A stretch of 41,747 bases of DNA, taken from Fidelibacterota bacterium UBA7301 (GTDB lineage Bacteria; Fidelibacterota; Marinisomatia; Marinisomatales; TCS55). Location: positions 1 through 41,747 of the forward strand of contig DKQT01000037.1 in assembly GCA_002471845.1 (NCBI GenBank), given 5' to 3'. Positions 1-8,410 of the stretch are shown in pieces (positions within the stretch are counted from its first letter, which is position 1; each line of letters starts with the position of its first letter). Below the pieces are notes generated by a model, which did no database searches, was not told the DNA's origin, and saw only the letters and a program-made list of their open reading frames with translations. Made by a program: the position numbers and the translations under genes.

Positions 1-27
1 GCGCTAACCGGACTGCGCTACACCCCG
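1..27 (-). tRNA. Partial tRNA, probably tRNA-Pro (5' end only)
   Basis: Read on the minus strand, the first 27 bases give CGGGGTGTAGCGCAGTCCGG followed by TTAGCGC. This is the acceptor 5' strand, the T8-A9 linker and the D arm of a tRNA. A 5' CGGGG with a GCGCAG D stem is usual for bacterial tRNA-Pro. The anticodon lies outside the window, so the identity rests on the 5' half alone. It sits downstream of tRNA-His on the same strand, so the two may be co-transcribed. Confidence 0.7.
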
Positions 28-54
28 AATTTTCAATAAAGATAAGGTACCATT

Positions 55-76
55 TAATTCGCCATTTGGCGAATTA
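55..76. repeat. Perfect hairpin between two tRNA genes
   Basis: Inverted repeat TAATTCGCC with a four-base ATTT loop and the matching GGCGAATTA, nine pairs without a mismatch. It lies between tRNA-His and the tRNA-Pro-like gene, both read on the minus strand. No clear U tract follows on either strand, so it may be a processing signal or weak terminator rather than a strong intrinsic terminator. Confidence 0.5.
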
Positions 77-107
77 CTTCTATATTTAGACTTTAAAACT
101 TTTTTTG

Positions 108-182
108 GGTGAGTGATGGGACTTGAACCCACGGCCTCCTGGGCCACAACCAGGTGCTCTAACCAGCTGAGCTACACCCACC
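108..182 (-). tRNA. tRNA-His (anticodon GTG)
   Basis: The minus strand folds as a full cloverleaf. The acceptor stem is GTGGGTG, with the extra 5' G (G-1) opposite C73 that is typical of tRNA-His. The D arm is AGCTCAGCTGGTTAGAGC. The anticodon arm is CCTGG-TTGTGGC-CCAGG with anticodon GTG, and the T arm is GTGGG-TTCAAGT-CCCAT. The 3' CCA does not appear to be encoded, since C73 is followed by CAA, so it would be added after transcription. Confidence 0.95.
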
Positions 183-328
183 ATACAAATTCAACTAAAT
201 CTCTTCAATTGAAGCCGGGGAAATTAGGAGGAATCAGTCTATTGAATGAAAAGAAATTTGCCGGAACACTCGCTGCCAAATTCTATTCAAGATAGTAATT
301 TTAGGAAGTAACTATCGTAATTTTTCCC

Positions 329-1726
329 ATGCGCCTGCTAACCAGATACATCCTCAAGCAGCTATTTATGCCTTTTATCTTTTCACTGCTAATCATTGTA
401 TTCGTCCTGTTTACACAATTCCTCTTGAGGGCCATTGACCGCTTTCTTGGAAAAGGTCTGGATCTGGGAACTATCTTCGAGTACCTTTTTCTCAACCTGG
501 GATGGATCACTGCCTTGGCCATACCCATGGCTGTTTTGGTGGCGGCTCTCATGGCCTTTGGCCAATTTTCCGAAGACAATGAGATCACGGCCATGCGCAC
601 TTCGGGGATCAGCTTCCTTACCATTCTCCGCCCGGCCCTTATCCTGGGATTGGTCATCGCCGGCACTTTAATCGTGTTCAATTCATTCCTGATGCCGGAA
701 ATGAATTTTAAAGCCCGTATGCTTTCCGGGGATATTTACCGCAAACGACCAGACCTCAATATTGAGCCCGGTTATTTCATGGATGACCTCCCGGATTATA
801 GCATGATCATCCGCGATAAAGAGGGCGATACGCTGAAAGATGTAAGAATTTTCAGCAAGGGTATCGGTGAAACCCAAACCAGCATCCACTCCAATACAGG
901 GGCCCTTTCTACCATTGATGATGCCATTATCCTGACCCTTTTTAATGGCGAAATCCATGAATTGGATTTGAGGGATTACGGCAATTACCGCCGTATCGAA
1001 TTCAACAAACACGTGATTACCATCCCAGCAGACGATCTATTCCTGAACCGCCGTGATACCACCAGCCGGTCGGACAGGGAAATGACAATTCAAATGATCC
1101 TTGATAAGCGTGAGGATATTGATAAGCGGATAAATATTGTAAAAGGCCGTGTGGGCCGGGCCTTCATGCGGACGGAAATGGATAGTGTCGTCCCGCCGGA
1201 TTATGAGTCCGCCCAACTGTTATTGACCGACTATAAAAATGTATTTTCTGCCGACACAGCCAACAGCGGCGATGCGATCTACCGCAAGGAAAAAGATATC
1301 AGCATTACACAGCGACAACTTCGAAATGAATACAACCTGCTGCGCAGTTATAAAAAGTCGAACAATAAATATGAAGTGGAACTGCATAAGAAATTTTCTC
1401 TCCCCGTGGCCTGCATACTATTTATCATGACCGGCGCATCCCTGGGTGTTTTATTCCGCAAAGGCGGATTTACCATTGCCACCAGCCTATCTTTCGGTTT
1501 TTTTCTCGTTTACTATATTTTAATGATTGGCGGTGAAGACCTGGCAGATAGAACAATTCTCGCTCCCGCCGTGGGGATTTGGTTTCCCAACGCTATCCTG
1601 GCTGTAATCAGTGCTTACCTCATCCTCCACACCGTCCGAGAGCAACCGCCCCTGCGGTTTGAATTCAATTTCTTAAAACGCTTTAAAAAGGATAAGGATG
1701 AATCTGCAGAAACTGGTTCAGCTTAA
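329..1726 (+). CDS. LptF/LptG family permease (lipopolysaccharide export)
   Basis: Inner-membrane permease of the YjgP/YjgQ family. Members act with LptB as the ABC transporter that extracts lipopolysaccharide and passes it to LptC/LptA. At 465 aa it is somewhat longer than the usual 355-400. It has the family layout: three N-terminal membrane segments (about residues 10-35, 48-80, 95-120), a large periplasmic domain, and three C-terminal segments (about 355-380, 385-405, 415-440). The motif ITAMRTSGIS after the second segment is typical of the family cytoplasmic loop. The start ATG has no obvious ribosome binding site. The 3' end overlaps the next gene by 29 bases. Whether it is the F or the G subunit cannot be told from this window, and no partner is present. 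Confidence 0.9.
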   Translation: MRLLTRYILKQLFMPFIFSLLIIVFVLFTQFLLRAIDRFLGKGLDLGTIFEYLFLNLGWITALAIPMAVLVAALMAFGQFSEDNEITAMRTSGISFLTILRPALILGLVIAGTLIVFNSFLMPEMNFKARMLSGDIYRKRPDLNIEPGYFMDDLPDYSMIIRDKEGDTLKDVRIFSKGIGETQTSIHSNTGALSTIDDAIILTLFNGEIHELDLRDYGNYRRIEFNKHVITIPADDLFLNRRDTTSRSDREMTIQMILDKREDIDKRINIVKGRVGRAFMRTEMDSVVPPDYESAQLLLTDYKNVFSADTANSGDAIYRKEKDISITQRQLRNEYNLLRSYKKSNNKYEVELHKKFSLPVACILFIMTGASLGVLFRKGGFTIATSLSFGFFLVYYILMIGGEDLADRTILAPAVGIWFPNAILAVISAYLILHTVREQPPLRFEFNFLKRFKKDKDESAETGSA

Positions 1727-2984
1727 ATCCGAAGGAAAATCCATCCCAGGTAATGACCTTGAAACACTAATCAGCGCCTATGTAAACGGTCAGGTCCATG
1801 ATGGTGAAATGACCCAATTCCTCAAGGCTGTACATGCCAATGGTATGGCTGATGAAGAGATCATTTCATTTACAGAAATCATGCTGAATTCAGGGGAACG
1901 AATTCAGTTTCCAAGGTTGGAAACCTATATTGCCGATAAACATTCCACCGGCGGTGTGGGCGATAAAGTATCCATCGTTTTGGGGCCACTCATGGCGTCT
2001 GCCGGGTTGGCTATACCCATGCTCACCGGGCGAAGCCTGGGCCATACGGGAGGTACCATTGATAAACTAGAAACCATCCCAGGGTTCCAGAGCAATCTTT
2101 CTATTGATCAGTTCAAAACCAACGTTGAAACGATGGGTATCTGCATTATGAGCCAAACCGAATCCATCTGTCCCGCTGATCGCAAAATGTATGCCCTCCG
2201 TGATGTAACGGGGACCATTGATTCTATTCCCCTGATATGCGGATCTATTATGAGTAAAAAAATTGCCGAAGGCATCCAGGGACTTGTCCTAGATATTAAA
2301 ACGGGAAACGGTGCCTTTATGAAAACTATGGACCAGGCTAAACCTTTGGGTGAAACTTTACAAAAAGTTGGTGAAGCATTTGCTATTAAAACGGATGTAG
2401 TCTATTCCAGTATGAACCAGCCCTTAGGCCGCACCGCCGGGATGTGGTGTGAAATCCAGGAATCCATTGATGCCCTCCAGGGTAAGGGGTCCCAAGATTT
2501 GATGAATGTTGTTTTTGAATTGGGAAGCAAGTTGTTGGTCCAGGCCGGGGTCACCCGCTGGGAAACGGCCGCTATTGCCATCCAGGAAAACCTAATCCAA
2601 AACGGGAAGGCTTATCAAAAGTTTGAGGAAATAGCTGCCGCCCAAGGTGGTAATTTATCGGAGGGGGGTTCATTGAATTCACCCCTATTTGAAAAAACCA
2701 TCAAAGCGGAATCTTCAGGCTATATTGAAACAATGGATACACTCAATATCGGTTGGGCCGCTGTTGAATTGGGCTGCGGCAGACGCCAAAAAAATGACAT
2801 TCTTGACCCGACCGCAGGCATCGAATTCATGGCCAAGACCGGGGATGAAGTCAAAGCCGGGACGCCCATTTTTCGATGTTTTAATTCTAATGAAAATAAA
2901 TTGGATTCTGCAGTAAATTATCTTATAGATTCGGTCATCATTGGGCCGAAAAAGGTCAGCCACACGTTATTTCTTCTCTCATAG
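1698..2984 (+). CDS. Pyrimidine-nucleoside (thymidine) phosphorylase
   Basis: Cleaves thymidine, deoxyuridine or uridine with phosphate to base plus (deoxy)ribose-1-phosphate in nucleoside salvage. The 428-aa length is normal for the DeoA/Pdp family. KHSTGGVGDK at residues 81-90 is the phosphate-binding signature and GHTGGTIDKLE at 115-125 is the second conserved block. The C-terminal alpha/beta domain is complete. The ATG lies within the end of the upstream permease gene, preceded by a purine-rich AAGGATAAGG, and the two are probably co-transcribed. Thymidine and broader pyrimidine specificity cannot be separated reliably from motifs alone, so no symbol is given. Confidence 0.93.
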   Translation: MNLQKLVQLKSEGKSIPGNDLETLISAYVNGQVHDGEMTQFLKAVHANGMADEEIISFTEIMLNSGERIQFPRLETYIADKHSTGGVGDKVSIVLGPLMASAGLAIPMLTGRSLGHTGGTIDKLETIPGFQSNLSIDQFKTNVETMGICIMSQTESICPADRKMYALRDVTGTIDSIPLICGSIMSKKIAEGIQGLVLDIKTGNGAFMKTMDQAKPLGETLQKVGEAFAIKTDVVYSSMNQPLGRTAGMWCEIQESIDALQGKGSQDLMNVVFELGSKLLVQAGVTRWETAAIAIQENLIQNGKAYQKFEEIAAAQGGNLSEGGSLNSPLFEKTIKAESSGYIETMDTLNIGWAAVELGCGRRQKNDILDPTAGIEFMAKTGDEVKAGTPIFRCFNSNENKLDSAVNYLIDSVIIGPKKVSHTLFLLS

Positions 2985-2994
2985 GAGGTATCCC

Positions 2995-3765
2995 ATGGAC
3001 AATTCCTTCAAAAAGCTGTCATCAGCTAATTCGTCAATTATAATAGAGGGTCTGGATGAAATAGAATCATTTGTAACCAACGGTACCAAGGCAGAAGATC
3101 TGCCAATCATGTTTGATGCAATCACATCCCTTTTTTACATTGATCCTTTTGACCGCCCGGATTTAAGGACTGCTATTGAAAAAGCTGTAAAAACGGTTGC
3201 CAGGATGGGCGCCGCTGCCATCCCGCTGGTTATGGAAAAGATTGCCGATCCGGACATAAAGGCTGAATTGAATTTTGCCCGGGCCTGCGGTCTCATGGAT
3301 GAATCTGCCATTGCTCCTTTATTAAATGTAATCCAATCAAGGAGCGGTACCCCGGAAATGGCCTTTGCCCTCTATGCACTGGGTAAGATCCAGTCACCAA
3401 AAGTGGTGGCGGCTTTGCCTCTGGTGCTGGAAAAAGTGAACAGCCCCCAAAAAGAATGTGAGGATACAGCTGTTCGGGCCTTAGGAAAGCTTTGTGAAAA
3501 TATGAATCCCGAGGATGTATCCATTGAATTGCGGGAGGCCATGTTCTATGCCTTGGTGAGCAAACTCTCCCACGGTAAGGATGTGATCCGCTCCAAGGCT
3601 ATTCGCAATTTGGGAAAATTAATTCGTTATGGATTCGCTAGCGATGTACAGAAAAATGAAATACTTTCCAAAGTAAGGCAAGTCATGGGGCTGGATGAGG
3701 ATCGCAAACTGGATCCGACATTTTTAGTCCGGCGGGAGGCCCAAGAAGTTCTGGACGCGGCTTAA
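2995..3765 (+). CDS. HEAT-repeat protein
   Basis: A 256-aa soluble protein made of alpha-helical pairs of the HEAT/PBS-lyase-repeat type, such as AATIPLVMEK-like helices and the segments ALYALGKIQS and AVRALGKLCE. No catalytic motif is visible and there is no signal peptide, so a cytoplasmic scaffold or adaptor role is the most that can be inferred. The ATG at 2995 is preferred over an in-frame upstream start because a strong TAGGAGGT precedes it by a good distance. It starts 10 bases after the nucleoside phosphorylase stop, in the same likely operon. Its stop overlaps the convergent penicillin-binding protein gene by four bases. Confidence 0.75.
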   Translation: MDNSFKKLSSANSSIIIEGLDEIESFVTNGTKAEDLPIMFDAITSLFYIDPFDRPDLRTAIEKAVKTVARMGAAAIPLVMEKIADPDIKAELNFARACGLMDESAIAPLLNVIQSRSGTPEMAFALYALGKIQSPKVVAALPLVLEKVNSPQKECEDTAVRALGKLCENMNPEDVSIELREAMFYALVSKLSHGKDVIRSKAIRNLGKLIRYGFASDVQKNEILSKVRQVMGLDEDRKLDPTFLVRREAQEVLDAA

Positions 3766-5897
3766 TTCCGACGATGAACTATACAAATTTGTGACGGTTC
3801 CGTCCCGCGAATATATATTTCAGTTTCAAGGGGACAAAGATTGGTTGGTTTATCTTTGGTGGTAGAACAGATCTCAACATCCACCACACCATCGGGGCGT
3901 TCAAAATCCACCCGCTTCAATCCTAAGGTGTCATGGGCCGCGGCCATGAACTTGGCCCAGGCAGGCAGGGCGACACGAGAGCCATCCTGGCTCTCACCCA
4001 AACTGACTTGTGGGTCATCCACACCTACCCATACGCCCGCCGCCAATTGGGATGAAAATCCCACAAACCAGGCGTCGGTCCAGTTTTGGGTTGTGCCCGT
4101 TTTGCCACCGGCAGGATGATAAAAATTATGGCGCCAGCGGGCACTGCCGCCCGTCCCCGCATCCATGACGGTCTGCAACATACTCGTCATCACATAAGCC
4201 GACTCTTCCCGCAGTACTTCCTCCCGAATAGGATGGTATTCCTTGATCACATTTCCATAGCGATCTTCCACACGGGTAATCCCGAAGGGTTGATTCAAGA
4301 CCCCTTTATTTGAGAAAGCAGAATAAGCGTTTACCACATCCAATAAATAAACTTCCGATGTTCCCAGGGCGATGGCATCCACAGCACGGATATCGGTGGT
4401 AATGCCCATTCTTTCTGCCGTTGCTTTTACTTCCGACGCCGGTACCAGTTCTTTTACCACCCGAATAGCTACCAGGTTGATGGACTTTCGAACACCCTCC
4501 CGCAGGGTGGTCAAACCACTGGTGGTGCCATCATAGTTACGGGGCATCCATTTTTCCCAATCCCCTTCAGCGTTCAACACTCGCAGAACCAAGGGCTGGT
4601 TCAAAAGCTGTTTAGTGACAGGATATCCATTGTCAATGGCGGTTGTATATACAAAAGGTTTAAATACGGATCCCGGCTGGCGCTTGGCCTGGACAGCACG
4701 ATTGTATTGATCATGATAATCGGGACGACCCCCAACCATAGCCAAAATAGCACCGGTAGCAGGATCTAAAGCAACAAAAGCGCCCTGGACGAGGAGCTTA
4801 TTCCTTAAATCTTCAAACAGAGGGGTGGTATCCCCAGCCATCATCATTTTCACCGTATCTTCGGGGAAAATTCCCAAATAGGCCAATTGAGAAAATTCTT
4901 CCTCATCATTGAACAGGCGCTGGTTCAATTTTTCCTGGTTTCGTTTAATGTAATACATCAAGGCATCTTCAGCAATTGTTTGAAGACGGGTATCCAAGGT
5001 GGTATAAATTTTGAGTCCATCACGATAAATATTAACCCCCAGGTGGTCATCCTCTTTTTCCATCGTACGACGGATATATTCGGTAAAATACGGCGCCTTG
5101 CCTTTGGCCTGGATCGCGCTGATATTTTCAGATTCAATCGCCCGGGCCTCGGAATAAATATCTTTGGTAATGAACTTTTTGTCCCGCATCACACGCAACA
5201 CAACATTCCGTTTATAATGGGCCCGTTCCGAATGTCGCACCGGTGAATACCTTGCGGGCGCCGGCAGGATGCCTACCAGCATGGCCGATTCACCTAGTGT
5301 TAAAAATGAGGCACTTTTTCCGAAATATCGTTTAGCCGCCGCTTGCACACCGTAAGTCCCATGGCCAAAGTGTACATTATTGAGATACATTTCAAGAATC
5401 TCATCCTTAGTGTATGTGCGCTCAATCTGAATGGCGGTAATGATCTCCTTGATCTTCCGGATAATGGTCTTTTTAAACCCGATAGTATCATACAATGTCC
5501 GGGCTACCTGCTGGCTGAGGGAACTAAATCCCTGCTCATAACTCAGGCTAATTAAGTTTATGACAACGGCACGTAATAAATCCCGCATGGAAATGCCCCA
5601 ATGATCATAAAAGCGCCTGTCTTCTGAAACGATTAATGCATTTTTCAAATTGTTGGGGAGGTCATCAATGCTGATAAAAATGCGTTTCTCCAGGTACAAT
5701 TCATCCAGGATTTCTCCATCAGCTGAATAGATTCTTGTCACCAGGTCCGGATCATAATTTTCTAATTGATCCAAGGATGGCAGGTCTTGAGCCAAGTAAA
5801 AGATATAAATAAAAATCACTGCCATTCCCGTGAGAGACAGGACAAGTGCCTTTTTAATATATTTAGTCCAGTCTAAGATGGATAGTTTGAATGGCAT
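3762..5897 (-). CDS. Class A penicillin-binding protein (PBP1A-like)
   Basis: Bifunctional peptidoglycan synthase that polymerises glycan strands and crosslinks stem peptides in the periplasm. It has 711 aa. A single N-terminal membrane anchor lies at about residues 16-36. The glycosyltransferase domain carries EDRRF at 92-96 and the block GTYGVQAAAKRYFGK near 180-194. The transpeptidase domain has all three catalytic motifs: SVFK (410-413, nucleophile Ser410), SIN (472-474) and KTGTTQ (599-604). A short C-terminal tail has three cysteines. The ATG is the first in frame. It lies downstream of fumC on the same strand, but a hairpin at 5958-5978 separates them, so it probably has its own promoter. 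Confidence 0.95.
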   Translation of the reverse strand: MPFKLSILDWTKYIKKALVLSLTGMAVIFIYIFYLAQDLPSLDQLENYDPDLVTRIYSADGEILDELYLEKRIFISIDDLPNNLKNALIVSEDRRFYDHWGISMRDLLRAVVINLISLSYEQGFSSLSQQVARTLYDTIGFKKTIIRKIKEIITAIQIERTYTKDEILEMYLNNVHFGHGTYGVQAAAKRYFGKSASFLTLGESAMLVGILPAPARYSPVRHSERAHYKRNVVLRVMRDKKFITKDIYSEARAIESENISAIQAKGKAPYFTEYIRRTMEKEDDHLGVNIYRDGLKIYTTLDTRLQTIAEDALMYYIKRNQEKLNQRLFNDEEEFSQLAYLGIFPEDTVKMMMAGDTTPLFEDLRNKLLVQGAFVALDPATGAILAMVGGRPDYHDQYNRAVQAKRQPGSVFKPFVYTTAIDNGYPVTKQLLNQPLVLRVLNAEGDWEKWMPRNYDGTTSGLTTLREGVRKSINLVAIRVVKELVPASEVKATAERMGITTDIRAVDAIALGTSEVYLLDVVNAYSAFSNKGVLNQPFGITRVEDRYGNVIKEYHPIREEVLREESAYVMTSMLQTVMDAGTGGSARWRHNFYHPAGGKTGTTQNWTDAWFVGFSSQLAAGVWVGVDDPQVSLGESQDGSRVALPAWAKFMAAAHDTLGLKRVDFERPDGVVDVEICSTTKDKPTNLCPLETEIYIRGTEPSQICIVHRRN

Positions 5898-5957
5898 TGT
5901 GAAATTTAAGTTAGAGCCTGAAGCATAACAGGCAGGAATTTGATAAAATTAACTTGT

Positions 5958-5978
5958 AAAATGCGGATCGGTTCCGCA
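5958..5978 (-). terminator. Candidate intrinsic terminator after fumC
   Basis: Inverted repeat TGCGGA-TCGGT-TCCGCA (5962-5978). Read on the minus strand it ends in a short TTTT run at 5961-5958. It lies 4 bases beyond the fumC stop codon, where an operon end would be expected. The stem is only six pairs and the U run is short, so it may be leaky. Confidence 0.5.
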
Positions 5979-5982
5979 GGGA

Positions 5983-7380
5983 TCAGTTGTTTTTTGCAGG
6001 CCGAATCATATTCTCCGGCTGGACCAACCGATCAAAATCCTCACCGCTCATATACCCCAATGACACAATGGCATCCCGCAGTGATGTATTATCCTGGTAG
6101 GCTTTCTTAGCTACTTCTGCCGCTTTATCATATCCGATATGGGGATTCAAAGCCGTTACCAGCATGAGTGAATTATAAAGATTTGAATTAATTCGTTCTT
6201 CATTCGCTTCAATACCATCTACACAATGGGCACGGAAAGAGTCACAGGCGTCGGTCAATAAGCGTATAGATTGAATAATATTATAAGCGATCACGGGACG
6301 GTAAACATTAAGTTCAAAATTTCCACCTGCACCGGCAACCGTAATGGTGGTGTCATTCCCCATCACTTGGGTACACACCATGGTCATTGCTTCGCATTGG
6401 GTGGGGTTCACTTTTCCCGGCATGATGGAAGAACCCGGTTCATTGGCGGGGACCAAAATTTCACCAATTCCGGATCGAGGGCCACTGGCCAGCCAGCGAA
6501 TATCATTGGCAATCTTAAACAGTGAACCGGCAACCGTCTTGAGCGCACCGGACAATTCAACAATGCTGTCCTGTCCACCCAAAGCTTCAAATTTATTTTC
6601 GGCTGTTTTAAAGGGTAATCCTGTTAACTCTGAAATTTCTTTCGCCACTAGTTCCCCAAACCCTTCAAAAGAATTAATCCCCGTACCCACCGCCGTACCG
6701 CCCATGGCTAATTCATGGCAATGATCCAGGGCCTTTTCGATACGGGAGGTCCCATGACTTAAAGCTGATGCATAACCGGAGAATTCCTGTCCTAAACTCA
6801 GGGGTGTGGCATCTTGAAGATGGGTGCGCCCCAGCTTAACAATGGAATCAAATTCATCGGCCTTTTTTTGGAGGCTGTCTCGAAGCTTTTGTAATTCGGG
6901 AATGAATTGATTGGTGACTGCTTCCACTGCTGCAATATTTATCGCTGTAGGAAATGTATCATTTGTGGATTGGCCCATGTTCACATGGTCGTTGGGATGC
7001 ACAGGATTTTTGCTGCCCAATTCTCCCCCCAGCATTTCGATGGCCCGGTTAGAAATCACTTCATTAAAATTCATATTTGATTGGGTTCCGGAACCGGTCT
7101 GCCAAACCACCAATGGAAAGTGATCATCCAATTTTCCTTCAATCACTTCATCCGCTGCATCCCGAATGGCATTTGCCAGTTTTGAATCCAGTTTCCCGGC
7201 CGATTCATTCACTGAGGCGGCCGCTTTTTTCAAGATCCCATAAGCTCGAATAAGTTCCCGCTGAAAGCGCTCTCCTCCAATTTTAAAATTGTTCAGGGAT
7301 CGCTGGGTTTGGGCACCGTAGTACCGATCTTCAGGTACTTCCAGAACACCCATACTGTCTTTTTCTTTACGGAATCCCAA
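5983..7380 (-). CDS. fumC: Fumarate hydratase, class II
   Basis: Oxygen-stable fumarase of the TCA cycle that interconverts fumarate and malate as a homotetramer. The 465-aa length matches the family. GRTHLQDATP (184-193) and the superfamily signature GSSIMPGKVNP (316-326) are intact, as is the substrate-site segment TGSGTQSNMN near 95-104. The only start that keeps the conserved N-terminus (RKEKDSMG then GAQTQRS) is a TTG at 7380, because an in-frame stop, shared with the korB stop, lies just upstream. It follows korB by 9 bases, so it is very probably co-transcribed with the 2-oxoacid oxidoreductase. Confidence 0.96.
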   Translation of the reverse strand: MGFRKEKDSMGVLEVPEDRYYGAQTQRSLNNFKIGGERFQRELIRAYGILKKAAASVNESAGKLDSKLANAIRDAADEVIEGKLDDHFPLVVWQTGSGTQSNMNFNEVISNRAIEMLGGELGSKNPVHPNDHVNMGQSTNDTFPTAINIAAVEAVTNQFIPELQKLRDSLQKKADEFDSIVKLGRTHLQDATPLSLGQEFSGYASALSHGTSRIEKALDHCHELAMGGTAVGTGINSFEGFGELVAKEISELTGLPFKTAENKFEALGGQDSIVELSGALKTVAGSLFKIANDIRWLASGPRSGIGEILVPANEPGSSIMPGKVNPTQCEAMTMVCTQVMGNDTTITVAGAGGNFELNVYRPVIAYNIIQSIRLLTDACDSFRAHCVDGIEANEERINSNLYNSLMLVTALNPHIGYDKAAEVAKKAYQDNTSLRDAIVSLGYMSGEDFDRLVQPENMIRPAKNN

Positions 7381-7389
7381 AATATCAGA

Positions 7390-8406
7390 CTATTCTACAA
7401 CCCAGGTATCACCGGCATTTAAGATGTCCTGAACCGAGCTTGAACCCTTTTTTGCTATAGCAGTATTTATCTGCTTTACCATGGCGTCTTCATAGGTTTC
7501 AGAATCAATTGCATATAATACACCAATCGGGTCAGGAAAATCCGGTTGATAGGTCAGGTTTGAAAGCAGGGCTGCAATCACATAATCAGATTCATCATGA
7601 ACCAAAACATCGTCCACACTCCATTTGTCCCCAATTTCAATAACAATCGGTTTATTTCCATCCAAACGAATTCCCATATTCTTTTGGACACCAAAAAGCA
7701 AGGGCTGTTTATTTTCTAACCACAATACTGTATCCCCTTTGGTTTCCTTATCCGTCAGGGGTGCAAATGCCCCATTATTAAAAATGTTACAATTCTGGTA
7801 AATTTCTAAAAATGAAGTCCCCTTGTGACCGTGAGACCTGGAAATCATTTCCTGCATGTGTTTAGTTTCTCTATCTATTGTCCTGGATACAAAAGTGGCG
7901 CCGGCCCCCAAAGATAGGGCCAAGGAATTGAAGGGGCGGTCCAGGGAACCCATGGGCGTTGATTTGGTGATCTTACCCACTTCAGATGTGGGGGAATATT
8001 GTCCTTTGGTCAAACCGTAAATCCGGTTATTAAATAACATGACATTGATATCCAAGTTCCTGCGCAGAAGATGGATGGTATGGTTGCCGCCAATAGAAAG
8101 AGCATCTCCATCACCAGTGACGACCCAAACAGAAAGGTCAGGATTAGAAAGTTTTACTCCGGACGCGATGGCCGCGGCTCTTCCATGAATGGTGTGAAAC
8201 CCATAGGTATTCATATAATATGGGAAACGACTGGAACAGCCAATTCCGGAAATAAATACAAAGTTTTCTTTATCGACACCTAAATCGGGAAACACCTTTT
8301 GTGTTTGAGCCAGGATGGCATAATCACCGCAACCGGGGCACCAGCGCACCGCTTGATCTGAAGAAAAATCAGTGCGGGTATATGTTTTTACTGAAGATTC
8401 TGACAT
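7390..8406 (-). CDS. korB: 2-oxoacid:ferredoxin oxidoreductase, beta subunit
   Basis: Thiamine-diphosphate-binding subunit of a CoA-acylating, ferredoxin-dependent 2-oxoacid oxidoreductase (2-oxoglutarate type likely). It has 338 aa. CPGCGDY at 23-29 supplies cluster cysteines, with another in GIGCSSRF at 54-61. GDGDALSIGGNH starting at 98 followed by NNRIYGLTKGQYSPTS at 126-141 forms the thiamine-diphosphate/Mg site. It is separated by 4 bases from the alpha subunit upstream and by 9 from fumC downstream. Substrate choice (2-oxoglutarate rather than pyruvate or branched-chain 2-oxoacids) is inferred from the two-subunit layout and the fumarase neighbour, and is not proven by the sequence. 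Confidence 0.92.
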   Translation of the reverse strand: MSESSVKTYTRTDFSSDQAVRWCPGCGDYAILAQTQKVFPDLGVDKENFVFISGIGCSSRFPYYMNTYGFHTIHGRAAAIASGVKLSNPDLSVWVVTGDGDALSIGGNHTIHLLRRNLDINVMLFNNRIYGLTKGQYSPTSEVGKITKSTPMGSLDRPFNSLALSLGAGATFVSRTIDRETKHMQEMISRSHGHKGTSFLEIYQNCNIFNNGAFAPLTDKETKGDTVLWLENKQPLLFGVQKNMGIRLDGNKPIVIEIGDKWSVDDVLVHDESDYVIAALLSNLTYQPDFPDPIGVLYAIDSETYEDAMVKQINTAIAKKGSSSVQDILNAGDTWVVE

Positions 8407-8410
8407 AACC

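Noticed and set aside
291..316. Inverted repeat GATAGT/ACTATC just ahead of the LptF/G gene
   Set aside because: Only six pairs with a 14-base loop, expected by chance in a spacer of this length; no associated U tract or promoter.
2941..2994. Upstream start for the HEAT-repeat gene
   Set aside because: The extra 18 residues overlap the end of the phosphorylase gene, and a strong ribosome binding site (TAGGAGGT) points to the ATG at 2995.
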